The notes below the pieces were generated by a model. That model searched no databases. It was not told the origin of the DNA and was given only the letters and a program-made list of their open reading frames with translations. The position numbers and the translations under genes were made by a program. Source: Tianweitania populi (lineage in GTDB: Bacteria; Pseudomonadota; Alphaproteobacteria; Rhizobiales; Rhizobiaceae). Taken from it: a stretch of 64,000 nt of DNA. The DNA lies in the NCBI RefSeq assembly GCF_014652875.1, contig NZ_BMZQ01000002.1, positions 682,001-746,000 of the forward strand. Direction: 5' to 3'. Position 1 is the first letter of the stretch. Each line of letters opens with the position of its first letter. This document shows, piece by piece, positions 55,768 through 64,000 of the stretch.

Positions 55768-57612
55768 ATGACTGATTTCCCCGGCGTGCTCGCGCCTCTT
55801 GCGCAAGCATTGACCGAGCGCGGCTATTCCGCCCTCACCCCCGTGCAGGATGCTGTGTTGGCCCTCGAACCGGCCGGCGCAGACGCCCTTGTTTCGGCTC
55901 AGACCGGCTCCGGCAAGACGGTGGCCTTCGGCCTGGCCCTGGCGCCGACACTGTTGGAAGATGCCGAGCGCTTCGACGAGCCATCCCAGCCGCTGGCACT
56001 CGCCATTGCACCGACGCGCGAACTGGCCTTGCAGGTCAAGCGCGAGCTGGAATGGCTGTACGCCAAGACCGGCGCCGTGGTCGTTTCCTGCGTCGGCGGT
56101 ATGGATATGCGCTCCGAGCGCCGTGCGCTGGATCGCGGCTGCCATATCGTTGTCGGCACGCCCGGCCGTTTGCGCGACCATATCACCCGCCATGGGCTCG
56201 ATATGAGCGAACTGCGCGCCGTCGTGCTCGATGAAGCCGACGAGATGCTCGACCTCGGTTTCCGCGAAGATCTCGAATTCATCCTGGGCTCCGCACCTGC
56301 CGATCGCCGCACCCTGATGTTCTCGGCAACCGTGTCGCGCCCGATCGCCGAACTCGCCAAAAGCTACCAGCGCGATGCGGTCCGTCTCGCAACCACGTCT
56401 GAGCGGACGCAGCATGTCGACATCGAATATCGGGCGCTGACCGTGGCGCAGGCCGATCGTGAAAACGCGATCATCAACGTTCTGCGCTATTATGAAGCGC
56501 CGAATGCCCTCGTGTTCTGCTCGACCCGCGCGGCGGTGAACCATCTGACCGCGCGCTTCAACAATCGCGGCTTCTCGGTTGTCGCCATGTCCGGCGAACT
56601 CAGCCAGAACGAGCGCACCCATGCGCTGCAGGCCATGCGCGACGGCCGCGCCCGCGTCTGTATCGCGACCGACGTTGCCGCGCGCGGTATCGATCTGCCC
56701 GGCCTGGAACTCGTGATCCACGCCGATACGCCGACCAACCGCGAAACGCTGCTGCACCGCAGCGGCCGTACGGGTCGTGCTGGTCGCAAGGGCGTGTCGG
56801 TGCTGATCGTGCCGCAGTCCGGGCGCAAGCGCGTCGAGCGGCTGCTGAGTTCGGCCAATGTCCAGGCCAACTGGGCGCGTCCGCCATCGGCCGACGAAGT
56901 TCTGGCGCGCGACAATGAGCGCATCCTCCAAGACCCGGTCTTCACCGAGCCGCTGAGCGAGGACGAGACGCCCTTCGTCACCGAACTGCTCGCAAAGCAT
57001 GGCGCCGAGGCGATTGCCGCAGCCTATGTCCGCACCTTCCGCGCCAAGAATTCGGCACCGGAAGATTTGATGGAAATCGCCGTCACCGGCGCGCCTGTTC
57101 CGTCCGAAAAGCGCGTTGAGCGCCGCGACGAGTTTGGTGAAAGCATCTGGATCTCGCTGTCGGTTGGCCGCAAGCAGAATGCCGAGCCGCGCTGGCTGAT
57201 CCCGATGCTGTGCAAGGCCGGCAAGCTGTCGAAAAGCGATATCGGCCAAATCAAGCTGCAACAGGACGAGAGCCTGGTTCAGCTGGAGGCGCAGGCCGGT
57301 AACCGCTTCCTGCAAGCGCTGGGCAATCGCACGCTGGAACGCGGCATCACCGCTCGCGCCATCGAGGGCACGCCGGACTTCGGCGCGCCATCGGGCGGTT
57401 ACGACAAGCCTCGCGGGCCGAAGAAGCCGCATCGCGGCCAAGGTCCTAAGCCGGAAGGTAACTGGAGCAAGCCCGCCGGCAAAAAGCCTTATGCCAAGAA
57501 GGAAGGCGGCTTCGACAAGCCGTGGGCTGACAAAGGACCGAGGAAGAGCAAGCCCTTCGGCGACAAGCCTCATGCGCCCGGCGGCAAGAAGTCCAAGCGC
57601 AAGCCGGACTGA
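55768..57612 (+). CDS. DEAD-box RNA helicase with DbpA-like RNA-binding domain
   Basis: The 614-residue protein has SAQTGSGKTVAFGL (motif I), PTRELALQV (Ia), TPGRL (Ib), VLDEADEML (II), FSATV (III), ATDVAARGIDLP (V) and HRSGRTGRAGRKG (VI). A DbpA/CsdA-type RNA-binding fold spans about 450-545, and a Lys/Gly/Pro-rich tail (about 550-614) with repeats such as YDKPRGPKKPHRG and FDKPWADKGPRKSKPFGDKP follows. It probably remodels rRNA or mRNA. The low-complexity tail suggests nonspecific RNA binding or condensation. Confidence 0.94.
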   Translation: MTDFPGVLAPLAQALTERGYSALTPVQDAVLALEPAGADALVSAQTGSGKTVAFGLALAPTLLEDAERFDEPSQPLALAIAPTRELALQVKRELEWLYAKTGAVVVSCVGGMDMRSERRALDRGCHIVVGTPGRLRDHITRHGLDMSELRAVVLDEADEMLDLGFREDLEFILGSAPADRRTLMFSATVSRPIAELAKSYQRDAVRLATTSERTQHVDIEYRALTVAQADRENAIINVLRYYEAPNALVFCSTRAAVNHLTARFNNRGFSVVAMSGELSQNERTHALQAMRDGRARVCIATDVAARGIDLPGLELVIHADTPTNRETLLHRSGRTGRAGRKGVSVLIVPQSGRKRVERLLSSANVQANWARPPSADEVLARDNERILQDPVFTEPLSEDETPFVTELLAKHGAEAIAAAYVRTFRAKNSAPEDLMEIAVTGAPVPSEKRVERRDEFGESIWISLSVGRKQNAEPRWLIPMLCKAGKLSKSDIGQIKLQQDESLVQLEAQAGNRFLQALGNRTLERGITARAIEGTPDFGAPSGGYDKPRGPKKPHRGQGPKPEGNWSKPAGKKPYAKKEGGFDKPWADKGPRKSKPFGDKPHAPGGKKSKRKPD

Positions 57613-57618
57613 GTTCGC

Positions 57619-58284
57619 CTAGACCTCGATGCCGTCGCCTGCTTCGATCAGCGAATGGAAGGCGATGCCATCGCGCGCCAGGAACTTGGCATAAGTCTGA
57701 TGCCGCGCCTTGATGAAGAAGTCGCGGCAATAGCCTTCATGAACGCCAAGCACCGCCTTCGGCTTCAGGTCGCGGGCGAACGCATAAGCGCTTGTTTCGG
57801 TCAGGAAGGGCGCGGTGACCGGCAGGATCAGCAGGTCCATGCCCTTGTAATCAGCCAGCCGCGGATCGAAGGAATCGACGACATGCAGGATGCGGTCGTC
57901 GATTACGAAGGCCGTCACTTCCGGCAGGCTGTCGTCCAGAATATCCTCATGCTTGACGGTTATCGCCTCGAAGCCGATCGCACCGAGTGAGAAGCGGTCG
58001 CCGTCGCCGATCACCCGCGCTACCACCATACCCTCTTCCGCAAGCCTGGCGGCGACCTCAGCGTTGCCCGTAACCTCCGCCCCGCTCAGCCGCACGATCG
58101 CCTTCAAGGCGGCGACATCGAGATGATCGGGATGCGTGTGGGTGATCAGGATCTGCCTGACATCCTCGAAGTCGGCGACATTCACGCGGTCTTCGATAAA
58201 GGACAGGAAGCCCGGATCGATCAGGACCTTCGTGCCGTCCTTTTCCAGAACCAGACAGGAATGAATGAATTTGCGGATCAACAT
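57619..58284 (-). CDS. Metallo-beta-lactamase fold hydrolase
   Basis: The 221-residue protein has ITHTHPDHLDVAAL (HxHxDH), then VKHEDILDD, VDSFDPRLADYKGMDLLILP, and the late GVHEGYCRD His, which fits UlaG/ribonuclease-like small MBL proteins. GGAGG lies four bases before the chosen ATG; an upstream start would add 17 residues. The substrate is unknown. It is convergent with the helicase and divergent from selO. Confidence 0.88.
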   Translation of the reverse strand: MLIRKFIHSCLVLEKDGTKVLIDPGFLSFIEDRVNVADFEDVRQILITHTHPDHLDVAALKAIVRLSGAEVTGNAEVAARLAEEGMVVARVIGDGDRFSLGAIGFEAITVKHEDILDDSLPEVTAFVIDDRILHVVDSFDPRLADYKGMDLLILPVTAPFLTETSAYAFARDLKPKAVLGVHEGYCRDFFIKARHQTYAKFLARDGIAFHSLIEAGDGIEV

Positions 58285-58377
58285 GCGACCTCCGGGGGTT
58301 AGGACCAGAGCGCTCTCACGAAGCAGCGCGCCCATACCTATCTAAGGTGACACCTAGCGCGGAACCGGGAAGCGACG

Positions 58378-59850
58378 ATGACTCTGCCCTTCGACAATTC
58401 TTATGCCCGTTTGCCCGAGCGCTTTTTCGCGCCGTTTCAGCCAAGCACGGTGTCGGCGCCGCTTCTGATTCAGCTCAACGAGCCGCTGGCGCGTGAACTC
58501 AGGCTTGATGCCGAATGGCTGAAAAGCCCGGATGGCTTGCAGATGCTGGCCGGCAACAGCTTTCCGGAAGGCGCGCAGCCCATTGCCATGGCTTACGCCG
58601 GCCACCAGTTCGGGCAGTTCTCACCGCAGCTGGGTGATGGCCGCGCCACCTTGCTGGGCGAAGTGGTCGATATCAAAGGCCGCCGCCGCGACATCCAGCT
58701 GAAGGGATCAGGTCCGACACCGTTTTCGCGGCGCGGTGATGGTCGTGCGGCGATCGGGCCGGTTTTGCGCGAATATATTGTCAGCGAGGCTATGGCCGCG
58801 ATGGGCATTCCCACGACGCGCGCGCTGGCCGCTGTATCGACCGGCGATCCGGTTTATCGCGAAACCGTGCTGCCGGGTGCCGTGTTGACCCGCGTCGGGG
58901 CGAGCCATATCCGCGTCGGCACGTTCCAGTTCTTTGCCGCGCGCAGCGACGAGGAAGCGGTAAAGCTGCTCGCCGATCATGCCATTGTGCGCCATTACCC
59001 GGATGCGGCAGAGGCTGAAAGCCCCTATCGCGCGTTGCTGGAAGCCGTGATCGCGGCGCAGGCCTCATTGGTTGCGCGATGGATGGGCGTTGGCTTCATC
59101 CATGGCGTGATGAACACCGACAATATGGCAATCTCCGGCGAAACGATCGATTACGGCCCGTGCGCCTTTCTCGATACCTATGATCCCGCCAAGGTGTTTT
59201 CCTCGATCGACCAGTTCGGTCGCTACGCCTATGCCAATCAGCCCGGCATCGCTCAGTGGAACCTGGCGCGGCTCGCCGAAGCGCTCTTGCCACTCCTGCA
59301 TGAGAACCGAGACGAAGGCGTGAAGATCGCGCAAGAGTTGATTGCCGGTTTCCGCGCTCATTTCGAGCAAGCCTATATGGCCGTTCTGCGCGCGAAATTC
59401 GGACTGCTGACGGAAGAAGAGGCAGACGGCGACCTGATGCAGGGCTTCCTCGACCGGATGGCGGAAGGCGGTGCGGATTTCACCCGCACCTTCCGCGCCC
59501 TGAATGCTGCGTTTGGCGATCCGGAACAAGATCGCGATGTGCGTGCCGAATTCATCGACCCGATGCTCTACGAGACTTGGGCACCGGACTGGCGCGCGCG
59601 TCTCGCCCGCGAGCCGGGACAGGATGGCGCGCCTTCTGAGCTGATGCGGCTGGCCAATCCCGCCTTCATCCCGCGCAACCACCGCATTGAGGAAGCGATC
59701 AGGGCGGCGATTGAAAATGCCGACTTCACGCTGTTCCACCGCCTCAACACCGTCTTGGCGCGGCCCTTCGACGATCAGCCGGAGCAGGCTGATCTTGCGA
59801 TTGCACCGCATCCGGATCAGCGGGTCATGCGCACCTTCTGCGGCACGTGA
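58378..59850 (+). CDS. selO: Protein adenylyltransferase SelO (YdiU/UPF0061)
   Basis: The 490-residue pseudokinase-fold protein has FDNSYARLPERFFAPFQPS, YAGHQFGQFSPQLGDGRATLLGEV, IQLKGSGPTPFSRRGDGRAAIGPVLREYIVSEAMAAMGIPTTRALA and VGFIHGVMNTDNMAISGETIDYGPCAFLD. SelO transfers AMP to Ser, Thr or Tyr of target proteins in redox stress. It lacks a selenocysteine codon, as usual for bacterial members. Its stop touches that of the convergent peptidase. Confidence 0.95.
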   Translation: MTLPFDNSYARLPERFFAPFQPSTVSAPLLIQLNEPLARELRLDAEWLKSPDGLQMLAGNSFPEGAQPIAMAYAGHQFGQFSPQLGDGRATLLGEVVDIKGRRRDIQLKGSGPTPFSRRGDGRAAIGPVLREYIVSEAMAAMGIPTTRALAAVSTGDPVYRETVLPGAVLTRVGASHIRVGTFQFFAARSDEEAVKLLADHAIVRHYPDAAEAESPYRALLEAVIAAQASLVARWMGVGFIHGVMNTDNMAISGETIDYGPCAFLDTYDPAKVFSSIDQFGRYAYANQPGIAQWNLARLAEALLPLLHENRDEGVKIAQELIAGFRAHFEQAYMAVLRAKFGLLTEEEADGDLMQGFLDRMAEGGADFTRTFRALNAAFGDPEQDRDVRAEFIDPMLYETWAPDWRARLAREPGQDGAPSELMRLANPAFIPRNHRIEEAIRAAIENADFTLFHRLNTVLARPFDDQPEQADLAIAPHPDQRVMRTFCGT

Positions 59851-61497
59851 TCAGCCGAGCACACGGCGGGTAAGATCGATCAACAGGCGCGGCAGGATGT
59901 CGAAGCCATAGGGCACATGGATGCGCTCGAGCGGCGTGTGATAATCGCGGCCCCATGGTCCGAGATTGATGGTCGGAACACCTGCAACGCCGCCTTGGTC
60001 TGGCCAGCGAATGCCGGCCTTCCACATCGGGGTGTTGGCGGCAACGACTGCCAGATCCGCCTCGTCGGCTTCGCCAAAGAAGCTCATGTCGGAAATGCCG
60101 GCAAAATGGCCGGTGGTTTGGAGCGAAACGCCATATTTGCTTTGTGCCGCCTTAGCGAGCGCTTCCGCTGCCTGATGCAGCTTGCGTGCCGCCGGTGCCT
60201 CAGACAGGTTGGTGGGAAGATAGGGTATCGAGCCGAAGCCCAGCACGATTGCCGGGCCTGAAAACCCGCTCAGCATCCAGGTGCGTTCCGTCAAGCGGCG
60301 GCATTGTTCGGGCAAGGACAAAGCGCTTGCCGCCAACTCACCAGCGAACTGTTCGATCAGGGAGGCGTGGTTGGGATCGACCGCGACCGCTTTTTTCAGC
60401 AGCGTTTCATAGCGGTAAAGGGTAATTCGCCGATCGAGAACAGTCTCGCGATCCTGGCTTCGGGTTCCGGCCAGCCGCTTCTTCAGACCTTCGAGAAACG
60501 TGTCTGCGGCTTCGCGGCAAAGCGCCTCGAAGCTGTTCATCACCGTTTCGGGCGAGCGGCGATAGCTCAGCACGTTGAAACTCGCAAAGGCTGTGCCTGG
60601 CGTGGTCACGTCATAGCCGGGCTTGCCGTCGCTGAGGCTGAGCAGGCTCGGCAAGGTTCCCGGCGTTTCACCCGCGCTATCATCGGTGAGTTCCGGCGCC
60701 CATTCCACCCGCGCCGCGATCGCACCTGCCAGGGCAGCGGCATTGATGCCAGCCAGCGGAAAGCCGCTATGAGCGGGAACGCCGACGACATAAGCAGTCG
60801 GCAGCACCTTGCCGATCGTACCCAGTGCGATCACCCGCCCGCGATGACCATCTTCGCTATCGTCCGAAATCGCATCCAGATTGACCGCACCGACGAGATC
60901 CAGATTCTTGTCTCGCGCAATCTGCGGCAGCATCGCAGCGGCAGCGCGCGCGCCGACCGAGTTCACCTCTTCATCCGGAACGGCCAGAAACAGAAGGTTG
61001 CCGCTGCGGTTCTGGTCGGCAGCGTAATCCGCACAAACAGCGAGGCCTGCTGCAAGCCCGGCCTTCATGTCGAGGAGCCCACGGCCAGGCATGAAATCGC
61101 CGCTTGCAAGATCCGCCTTTGCGCGCTGCTCGGCTGCGGTGTGGGCGGCGGTTTCCAGCCGCAATTTCAACCGCTCGGCAAGGGCATCAGGCTGGGTGGC
61201 CAGCGGACGCAGTTCGCCATAATCCTCGATGCTCACCGTATCGAAATGGCCGGTCAGGATCAGCGTTTCGCGCCCGCTGCCGCGCAGCAGCATGGCGACG
61301 CAATGCCGACCATCCCCTTCTCGAACCGGGAAGCTCCAGCATTCTGCACCACCAAAAGCCGGATCGGCGGCCAGCGCATCGCGCAGCCAAGGTCCGAGTG
61401 CTGCTTCGCCCGCACCGCCGCTGACACTCTCGATCTCCGTCAGCGCCAGCGCCCACTGGCGCGTGATCGCGGCTGTTTGTTCCCGTCCAAGCACCAT
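59851..61497 (-). CDS. M20 family peptidase, RocB-like
   Basis: The 548-residue protein has the metal-site motifs LILTGHFDTVSIEDYGELRP, GRGLLDMKAGLAAG and AVPDEEVNSVGARAAA, then ISDMSFFG and LGPWGRDYHTPLERIH. Length and the GHFDTV-EDYG pattern match RocB-type proteins, linked to arginine catabolism in Bacillus, although their reaction is unproven. No roc or arginine genes lie near. I chose the ATG with GGAGGG five bases upstream. It is divergent from psuK. Confidence 0.87.
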   Translation of the reverse strand: MVLGREQTAAITRQWALALTEIESVSGGAGEAALGPWLRDALAADPAFGGAECWSFPVREGDGRHCVAMLLRGSGRETLILTGHFDTVSIEDYGELRPLATQPDALAERLKLRLETAAHTAAEQRAKADLASGDFMPGRGLLDMKAGLAAGLAVCADYAADQNRSGNLLFLAVPDEEVNSVGARAAAAMLPQIARDKNLDLVGAVNLDAISDDSEDGHRGRVIALGTIGKVLPTAYVVGVPAHSGFPLAGINAAALAGAIAARVEWAPELTDDSAGETPGTLPSLLSLSDGKPGYDVTTPGTAFASFNVLSYRRSPETVMNSFEALCREAADTFLEGLKKRLAGTRSQDRETVLDRRITLYRYETLLKKAVAVDPNHASLIEQFAGELAASALSLPEQCRRLTERTWMLSGFSGPAIVLGFGSIPYLPTNLSEAPAARKLHQAAEALAKAAQSKYGVSLQTTGHFAGISDMSFFGEADEADLAVVAANTPMWKAGIRWPDQGGVAGVPTINLGPWGRDYHTPLERIHVPYGFDILPRLLIDLTRRVLG

Positions 61498-61622
61498 GTC
61501 GTCCCTCCGTTCAGCCAGCTTGGAAGGCGCCGTGATCCAAGGCAAGCGGCATTTGGTAAAACCTCAAGAATGCGGACACACTATCTACAAACAGATGTTG
61601 ACGTTCTAGTCATATGTTGTAA

Positions 61623-62783
61623 ATGGCTTGCGGGGACACGATTGAACCCGCCTTGCTGAAGGATACAAGCGGATCGATGGACGACCTTGGCGCGCAGGAA
61701 CAGGCCGTTCTCCAACTGATTACGGCGAACCCATTCCTTGGTCAGCAGGAGATCGCCACCTCGCTCGGTCTGGCTCGCTCCACCGTGGCCGCGCATATCG
61801 CTGCGCTGGTGAACAAGGGCTATGTTCTCGGTCGCGGCTATGTTCTGCCGGCCTCGCAACGCATGGTCTGTCTGGGCGGCGCTGTGTTCGACCGCAAATA
61901 TCACGCCAAGCGTCCGCTGATCTTCGAGACCTCCAATCCCGTCAACAGTCATCGCTCCTTCGGCGGCGTCGCGCGCAACGTTGCGGAGAACCTGGCGCGG
62001 CTTGGCGTGGATCTGGGCTTCGTGTCGATCGTTGGCGATGACGAAACCGGCCGCGCCCTGACGCGCCACCTCGCCGATCTCGGCGCCGATGTCAGCCAGG
62101 TCATCACGACTTCCGAACGTCCCACCGCCGAATATGCCGCCATCCTCGGCGTCGAAAACGAGCTGGTGCTCGGCATCGCCGATATGGACGTGTTCGACCT
62201 GTTCTCATCCGCGCATCTCGACCGTATCTGGCCGCATCTCGCTTCGGCGGCCTGGGTGTTCATGGACTGCAACATGCCGGCCGCGACGATTTGTACGCTG
62301 CTGGAACGCAAGGCCGGCGCGCGCTTCAAACTGGCAGTGGATACGGTGTCGACCCCGAAGGCGGCGCGGCTGCCGAAGGATCTGTCCGGCATCGACCTGC
62401 TGTTCACCAACTACGACGAGGCGAACACGCTGTTGGGCCTCACAGACGACGCCCGGTTGCAGCCACGCGATGCTGCAGAAGCCCTGCAGAGCGCTGGTGT
62501 CGGCGAGGTGATCGTGACCATGGGTGCGCAAGGCTATGCGGTGGCGACAAGCGCCGGTGTCGAGATGATGCAGCCTGTGCCGGCCCAGCCCGTTGATGTC
62601 ACCGGCGCGGGTGACGCCATGATCGCCGGCACGCTCTACCGCGTTCTAGCCGGCGATCCCCTCCCGCTTGCCGCCCGAACCGGCGCCCTGCTCGCGAGCC
62701 TCACCACCGAGAGCGAAGCCAGTGTTCGCCCCGACCTTTCCGCCCGCTTCCTCGAGGCCGGCATGCACCGCGTTTCCGCTTGA
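61623..62783 (+). CDS. psuK: Pseudouridine kinase with N-terminal winged-helix domain
   Basis: The 386-residue protein has an N-terminal DNA-binding-like segment (about 20-80: AVLQLITANPFLGQQEIATSLGLARSTVAAHIAALVNKGYVLGRGYVL) before a PfkB kinase with SFGGVARNVAENLARLGVDLGFVSIVGDDETG and the catalytic DVTGAGDAM. It phosphorylates pseudouridine before PsuG. It might regulate its own operon. The ATG at 61623 has no ribosome-binding site; ATG 61677 is an alternative that keeps the whole helix-turn-helix. psuG starts 40 bases after the stop. Confidence 0.9.
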   Translation: MACGDTIEPALLKDTSGSMDDLGAQEQAVLQLITANPFLGQQEIATSLGLARSTVAAHIAALVNKGYVLGRGYVLPASQRMVCLGGAVFDRKYHAKRPLIFETSNPVNSHRSFGGVARNVAENLARLGVDLGFVSIVGDDETGRALTRHLADLGADVSQVITTSERPTAEYAAILGVENELVLGIADMDVFDLFSSAHLDRIWPHLASAAWVFMDCNMPAATICTLLERKAGARFKLAVDTVSTPKAARLPKDLSGIDLLFTNYDEANTLLGLTDDARLQPRDAAEALQSAGVGEVIVTMGAQGYAVATSAGVEMMQPVPAQPVDVTGAGDAMIAGTLYRVLAGDPLPLAARTGALLASLTTESEASVRPDLSARFLEAGMHRVSA

Positions 62784-62823
62784 GGTGAATGAACCAGCGG
62801 GACCAACAAAGAAGGCAGATCTC

Positions 62824-63750
62824 ATGAAAGACCTCATCAAGCTCAGCGCGGAAGTGGCCGATGCCCTCCAAGCCGGCGCACCGATCGTGGCGCTGGAATC
62901 CACCATCATCACCCACGGCATGCCTTATCCCGCCAATCTGGAAATGGCGCGCGGCGTGGAAGCGCTGATCCGTGCTGAGGGCGCAATTCCCGCCACCATC
63001 GCCGTGATCGACGGCGAGTTGCGCGTCGGATTGGACGATGCCGACCTGGAAGCGCTGGCGCAGGCCACGACCGTCGTGAAGGCGTCCGGCCGCGATCTCG
63101 CCGCCGTGATGGTGCGCAAGCAGACGGCGGGCACCACCGTTTCGGCCACGATGCGGCTGGCCGAACTCGCCGGCATCGAAATCTTCGCGACCGGCGGTGT
63201 CGGCGGCGTGCATCGCGGCGCCGAACAGAGCTTTGACATTTCGGCCGACCTCACCGAACTCGGCCAGACCGGCACAACGGTGGTCTGCGCCGGCGTCAAG
63301 TCGATCCTGGATATCCCGAAGACGCTGGAAGTGCTGGAAACCCAGCGTGTGCCAGTCATCGCCTACGGGTCCGACGACTTCCCCGCCTTCTTCACCCGTT
63401 CCAGCGGCTTGAAGGCCGATCATCGCCTCGACTCCGTGGAGGAGATCGCTCAGGCCATGATCCTGCACCGCGCCCTGGGCTCTCAGACCGGCATCCTGAT
63501 CGCCAATCCCATTCCAGAAGCTGATGCGCTCGATCCGTCCTTCATCGACGGCACGATCGATGATGCGGTTGCGGAAGCCGATGCAAGCGGCGTGACCCGC
63601 AAGGAGCTGACACCGTTCCTGCTCGCCAAGATCAACGAGCTCTCGGAAGGCCGCAGCTTGAAGGCCAACATCGCGCTCGTGCGGAACAATGCGGCAATTG
63701 CGGCGAAAATTGCGGTCGCTCACGCCCGTTTTCGAGCTGAAAAGGGCTGA
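62824..63750 (+). CDS. psuG: Pseudouridine-5'-phosphate glycosidase
   Basis: The 308-residue protein has VALESTIITHGMPYPANLEMARGVE, VIDGELRVGLDD, RKQTAGTTVSATMRLAELAGIEIFATGGVGGVHRGAEQSFDISADL and LIANPIPEADALDP, the defining PsuG motifs. It cleaves pseudouridine 5'-phosphate to uracil and ribose 5-phosphate, completing pseudouridine breakdown with PsuK. I chose the ATG (MKDLIKLSAE) with GAAGG eight bases upstream. Confidence 0.95.
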   Translation: MKDLIKLSAEVADALQAGAPIVALESTIITHGMPYPANLEMARGVEALIRAEGAIPATIAVIDGELRVGLDDADLEALAQATTVVKASGRDLAAVMVRKQTAGTTVSATMRLAELAGIEIFATGGVGGVHRGAEQSFDISADLTELGQTGTTVVCAGVKSILDIPKTLEVLETQRVPVIAYGSDDFPAFFTRSSGLKADHRLDSVEEIAQAMILHRALGSQTGILIANPIPEADALDPSFIDGTIDDAVAEADASGVTRKELTPFLLAKINELSEGRSLKANIALVRNNAAIAAKIAVAHARFRAEKG

Positions 63751-63818
63751 TTGAGCTGGTATTTCCGGCCGGAATGACCGGAAAAAATCCGAGAAATTTC
63801 GGTTACGCACAATTAACA

Positions 63819-63953
63819 ATTGCGGCGGACCGCCGCCGCAATCTCGCTAGAGGTGCCACCCGCACAGCTAGCCATCTAAGCGGCTCCGGGTGCAAACCTC
63901 GCATCTGCATCACGCCGGTCGCCTCGACTTGCAGGCCAAGAAATCGAGGCGAC
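63819..63953. other. Structured intergenic tail, possible RNA element cut by window end
   Basis: Three hairpins follow psuG: ATTGCGGCGG/CCGCCGCAAT (63819-63842) with a four-base loop; GAGGT and CACCCG pairing with CGGGTG and ACCTC (about 63850-63901) across an internal loop; and GTCGCCTCGA/TCGAGGCGAC (63918-63953) with a small inner CTTG/CAAG stem. None has a T-run. No coding frame in this stretch is convincing. It may be a leader, riboswitch or small RNA extending beyond base 64000. Confidence 0.35.
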
Positions 63954-64000
63954 AACAACTTGTCGCTCAAGTCGAGATGGCGAAAGGCAGAATAAAGATC

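Noticed and set aside
54904-57573. 889-codon open frame on the minus strand opposite prfC and the helicase
   Set aside because: It spans two well-supported genes and shows no motif; long antisense frames are common where third positions are G or C.
60304-61659. 451-codon open frame on the plus strand opposite the RocB-like peptidase
   Set aside because: No family features; the peptidase frame has GHFDTV, LDMKAG and DEE motifs.
63762-63784. TTTCCGG/CCGGAAA inverted repeat after psuG as a terminator
   Set aside because: The stem is followed by A residues, not T, on the plus strand, and by no T-run on the minus strand.

Overview
The window is G+C-rich, gene-dense chromosomal DNA from an alphaproteobacterium, most likely a rhizobium-like member of the Hyphomicrobiales (Rhizobiales). 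The main pointers are a Fur-family regulator of the Mur type beside mntH, an HWE-family histidine kinase, the cysG-DUF2849-cysI-cysH-DUF934 sulfite-reduction cluster, two Ku genes with LigD, the rph/hrcA/grpE neighbourhood usual for this order, and a short palindromic intergenic repeat of rhizobial style. I see no prophage, insertion sequence, integrase, CRISPR array, tRNA or rRNA, so this is mainly core genome.

Layout. 0-6 kb: a three-gene cluster (transglutaminase/DUF2126, fused circularly permuted ATP-grasp + alpha-E, transglutaminase) of the predicted peptide-modification type, whose product is unknown. 6-9.7 kb: rpsU, then mntH and mur divergent around a perfect TTGCAAAT-C-ATTTGCAA palindrome, then a LysR regulator. 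9.8-17.6 kb: 6-phosphogluconate dehydrogenase, an aldo/keto reductase, a PAS/HWE kinase, gyrB and a 3-methyladenine glycosylase that lacks a normal start codon. 17.6-22 kb: a non-homologous end-joining block, ku-ligD facing a second ku, with a 14-bp terminator stem built from the last codons of ligD and the second ku. 22-28 kb: small secreted and hypothetical proteins and the cys operon. 28-34.3 kb: an SDR, a class A penicillin-binding protein, an acyltransferase, an RNase D-like exonuclease and an M20 peptidase. 34.7-41.4 kb: polA, a receiver-only response regulator, a P450, yraN and rsmI. 41.4-50 kb: an LpoA-like lipoprotein, the rph-VOC-rdgB-hemW operon, hrcA, grpE, a TRIC-family channel, a PfkB kinase and an EI24/CysZ-like membrane protein. 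50-64 kb: nth/DUF2244, a probable trans-3-hydroxy-L-proline dehydratase, a DJ-1/PfpI protein, dut, prfC, a DbpA-like helicase, an MBL-fold protein, selO, a RocB-like peptidase, and psuK-psuG.

Genome maintenance is well represented (GyrB, PolA, LigD, two Ku, Nth, Mpg, dUTPase, RdgB). Proteostasis (hrcA, grpE) and RNA processing (rph, rnd, rsmI, helicase, prfC) form a second theme. Many genes overlap by 1-4 bases, so they are probably translationally coupled.

Most notable observations: PolA keeps its 5'-nuclease and polymerase motifs but has lost the acidic residues of the 3'-5' proofreading site. A perfect TATAAT box sits so close to the DUF2244 start that a leaderless mRNA is predicted. Two nearly identical 36-nt terminators lie between rpsU and mntH. 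The last 150 bases form several strong hairpins that could belong to an RNA element continuing past the window. I do not see a clear, wholly new multi-gene system; the ATP-grasp/alpha-E/transglutaminase cluster is the closest to a system of undescribed function.
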